64,000 bases of DNA from the NCBI RefSeq assembly GCF_000974425.1, contig NZ_CP010429.1, forward strand, positions 1,860,001 to 1,924,000, given 5' to 3'. Below are positions 62,656 through 64,000 of the stretch, piece after piece. The notes beneath the pieces were generated by a model. That model searched no databases. It saw only the letters and a program-made list of their open reading frames with translations, and had not been told where the DNA came from. Within the stretch, counting starts at the first letter, position 1, and every line of letters starts with the position of its first letter. Source of the stretch: Spirosoma radiotolerans (GTDB lineage: Bacteria; Bacteroidota; Bacteroidia; Cytophagales; Spirosomataceae). The position numbers were made by a program, and so were the translations under genes.

Positions 62656-63195
62656 CTAACCAACTAACCAGATACGATCCGCTTCGGCTCCCTGTTCGGT
62701 CCACTCCACCAGTACTTGTTGCGACTCCAGCGTATTAACACGTTTGCCGGTATAATCTGGTTTGATGGGTAGGTCGCGGTTATAACGTCGGTCGATCAGT
62801 ACGAGCAACTCCACTTTTCTGGGACGTCCGAACGCGGTCATGGCATCGAGGGCTGCCCGCACCATTCGACCCGTAGCCAGCACATCATCTACAAGAATGA
62901 CGCGCTTGTTTTCAATGATGAACGGAACATGCGTTGTATTGGGTCGCAGGGGCGTATCGCGCCGGCGGAAATCGTCCCGATAGAAGGTCGCGTCCAGGTA
63001 GCCAAGGGGCACCTCATGTCCCAGCGCGCGGTTCAGTTCACGGGCAACGCGTTCGGCAAAATAGATTCCTCGCGGCTGCAACCCCAGAATGACGGTGTCG
63101 TCGAAATTCTGATAATTTTCGATGAGTTGTTGGGCGAGTCTGCTCACAACAATTTCCAGCAACGGACTGGATAAAATTAGGCGCTGTTGATTCAT
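62656..63195 (-). CDS. pyrR: PyrR-type uracil phosphoribosyltransferase
   Basis: A 179-residue type I phosphoribosyltransferase. The PRPP-binding loop is VILVDDVLATGRMVRAALDA, preceded by VILGLQPRGIYFAERVARE and the YLDATFYRDDFRRRDT segment typical of PyrR, with LVLIDRRYNRDLPIKPDYTG at the end. PyrR converts uracil to UMP and, in many bacteria, also binds pyr mRNA leaders to attenuate transcription. No pyr operon genes or attenuator sites were seen here, so an RNA-binding role is uncertain. Confidence 0.93.
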   Translation of the reverse strand: MNQQRLILSSPLLEIVVSRLAQQLIENYQNFDDTVILGLQPRGIYFAERVARELNRALGHEVPLGYLDATFYRDDFRRRDTPLRPNTTHVPFIIENKRVILVDDVLATGRMVRAALDAMTAFGRPRKVELLVLIDRRYNRDLPIKPDYTGKRVNTLESQQVLVEWTEQGAEADRIWLVG

Positions 63196-63285
63196 GGGGT
63201 AAAAATAGTCGTAAGTCGGTCAGGTGCGGTTTAAAACTCCCAAAATCATGCAAATGCAGGCGCATAGACCTCAGAAGTTTCTTCG

Positions 63286-63293
63286 TAGCTTTG
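63286..63293 (+). promoter_or_regulatory. Candidate -7 box TAGCTTTG before the last gene
   Basis: TAGCTTTG fits TAnnTTTG and is 26 bp before the ATG at 63320. No clear -33 box. Confidence 0.45.
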
Positions 63294-63319
63294 ATCGAAG
63301 CATATGAAATCCATCAAGT

Positions 63320-64000
63320 ATGGGGATTCGAAATTGTACTGGTTTACTTTGCCTTCTTTTTTTTAGCTACTCGCTTAGCAGCGCGCAGAACGTAGCGGGT
63401 CTTTGGCTGGGCGCTACCTACTCATCGACCACGGGTAAGCTTCTTTACGATTACACCATGATGCTTACGCAAACGGGTAACCGGCTAACGGGCAATACGC
63501 AAACAGCCAGTTCCGCCGGGCCATTTAGCCGGCAGGCCACGGCCATTTTGTCGGGTCAGCTAAACGGATCGACGGTGGCGTTTACTGAGTCGAATCAGGA
63601 TGGCAGTTTGAACGGCAATTGTTACTGGCGCGGAACAATGACCTATAATCCGGTAGACGAAAGCCTTATTGGTACGTTTGAAAACATTGTCAATGGTAAC
63701 TATTGTTCAACGGCTGCGAATGGTAACGTCGAGTTGTACCGAATTGCGCTGAAAAGTGGTACAACTTTTTGCAGAAACACGCCCGCCCGTTTGACCGTCA
63801 CGGGCAAAAATATTCGCTGGTATTCATCTGAGGCCAAAACCAACCTGCTGGCAACGGGCAATACATACACCCCGAGACTCAACGAGACGACAACATTATA
63901 CATCACGCAAACGCTGAATCAAGCTGAAAGCCCGGCAGTGCCGATCACGGTTACCATTACGGAGCCCATTTTTAAATTTGCGATCACCAATGCCGGTTGC
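63320..64000 (+). CDS. Secreted protein, 3' end missing
   Basis: An open frame of 227 codons that runs off the window end. It begins with a signal peptide (CTGLLCLLFFSYSLSSAQ). The first domain (about 20-130) has LWLGATYSSTTGKLLYDYTM and NGNCYWRGTMTYNPVDESL, a lipocalin-like or beta-barrel secreted pattern. A second part (about 150-215) is Ig-like, with FCRNTPARLTVTGKNIRWYS and LNETTTLYITQTLNQAES, as in Cytophagales surface proteins that end in a T9SS sorting domain. The C terminus is outside the window, so secretion route cannot be checked. The ATG at 63304 meets a stop after 20 codons and is rejected. Confidence 0.82.
   Translation, partial: MGIRNCTGLLCLLFFSYSLSSAQNVAGLWLGATYSSTTGKLLYDYTMMLTQTGNRLTGNTQTASSAGPFSRQATAILSGQLNGSTVAFTESNQDGSLNGNCYWRGTMTYNPVDESLIGTFENIVNGNYCSTAANGNVELYRIALKSGTTFCRNTPARLTVTGKNIRWYSSEAKTNLLATGNTYTPRLNETTTLYITQTLNQAESPAVPITVTITEPIFKFAITNAGC

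Overview
The window looks like chromosomal DNA of a Bacteroidota bacterium of the Cytophagales, most like Spirosoma or a close relative. The signs are roughly 50% GC, a type IX secretion sorting domain, DUF4249 and STN-type TonB receptor genes, BatA and DUF5686 proteins, -7 boxes of the TAnnTTTG form, and weak or absent Shine-Dalgarno sequences. The genus is inferred from gene style, not from a marker gene. I found no rRNA, tRNA, CRISPR array, phage or transposase gene.

Layout. 1-9.4 kb: end of lptB, a DUF1493-like gene, recO, an FAH-family hydrolase, purK, an adhesin-like DUF2807 protein, then an ABC ATPase, a class IV aminotransferase, a TolC-like channel and a HlyD-like adaptor (parts of a tripartite exporter without a permease here). 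9.4-13.8 kb: gpsA, a small lipoprotein, an ECF sigma factor followed by a membrane-anchored trypsin-like protease, a small LEA-like protein, and moaD-moaE. 13.9-23.6 kb: an exo/endonuclease/phosphatase-family membrane protein, then the rimP-nusA-infB operon with a terminator-like hairpin in its leader and another between nusA and infB, a metallophosphoesterase and a BatA-type protein. 23.6-33.6 kb: a minus-strand block of a secreted protein, a FecA-like TonB receptor, a DUF4249 lipoprotein, an MG2/plug protein and a GH106-like rhamnosidase, broken by a 134-bp palindromic element.

33.9-57.5 kb is an accessory region rich in stress-type genes: a PAS-only protein, a T9SS cargo protein, a 46-residue orphan peptide with a lasso-peptide-type leader, manganese catalase, SPW, DUF1003, DUF4142, DUF2231, SRPBCC and YciF-like proteins, Zn-alcohol dehydrogenase, small disordered proteins, single-domain response regulators (one a pseudogene), an isolated cytochrome oxidase subunit I, an FRG protein and a trehalose synthase/phosphatase fusion. 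Two intergenic spots 9 kb apart carry copies of the same palindromic repeat. 57.6-64 kb: a GH43 hydrolase, fdhD, a DUF5686 outer-membrane protein, pyrR and the start of a secreted protein.

The least ordinary items are the orphan lasso-leader peptide (36521-36661), the structured leader and spacers of rimP-nusA-infB, the four-hairpin element inside the TonB operon, the dispersed repeat at 43.4 and 52.6 kb, and the sigma factor/protease pair.
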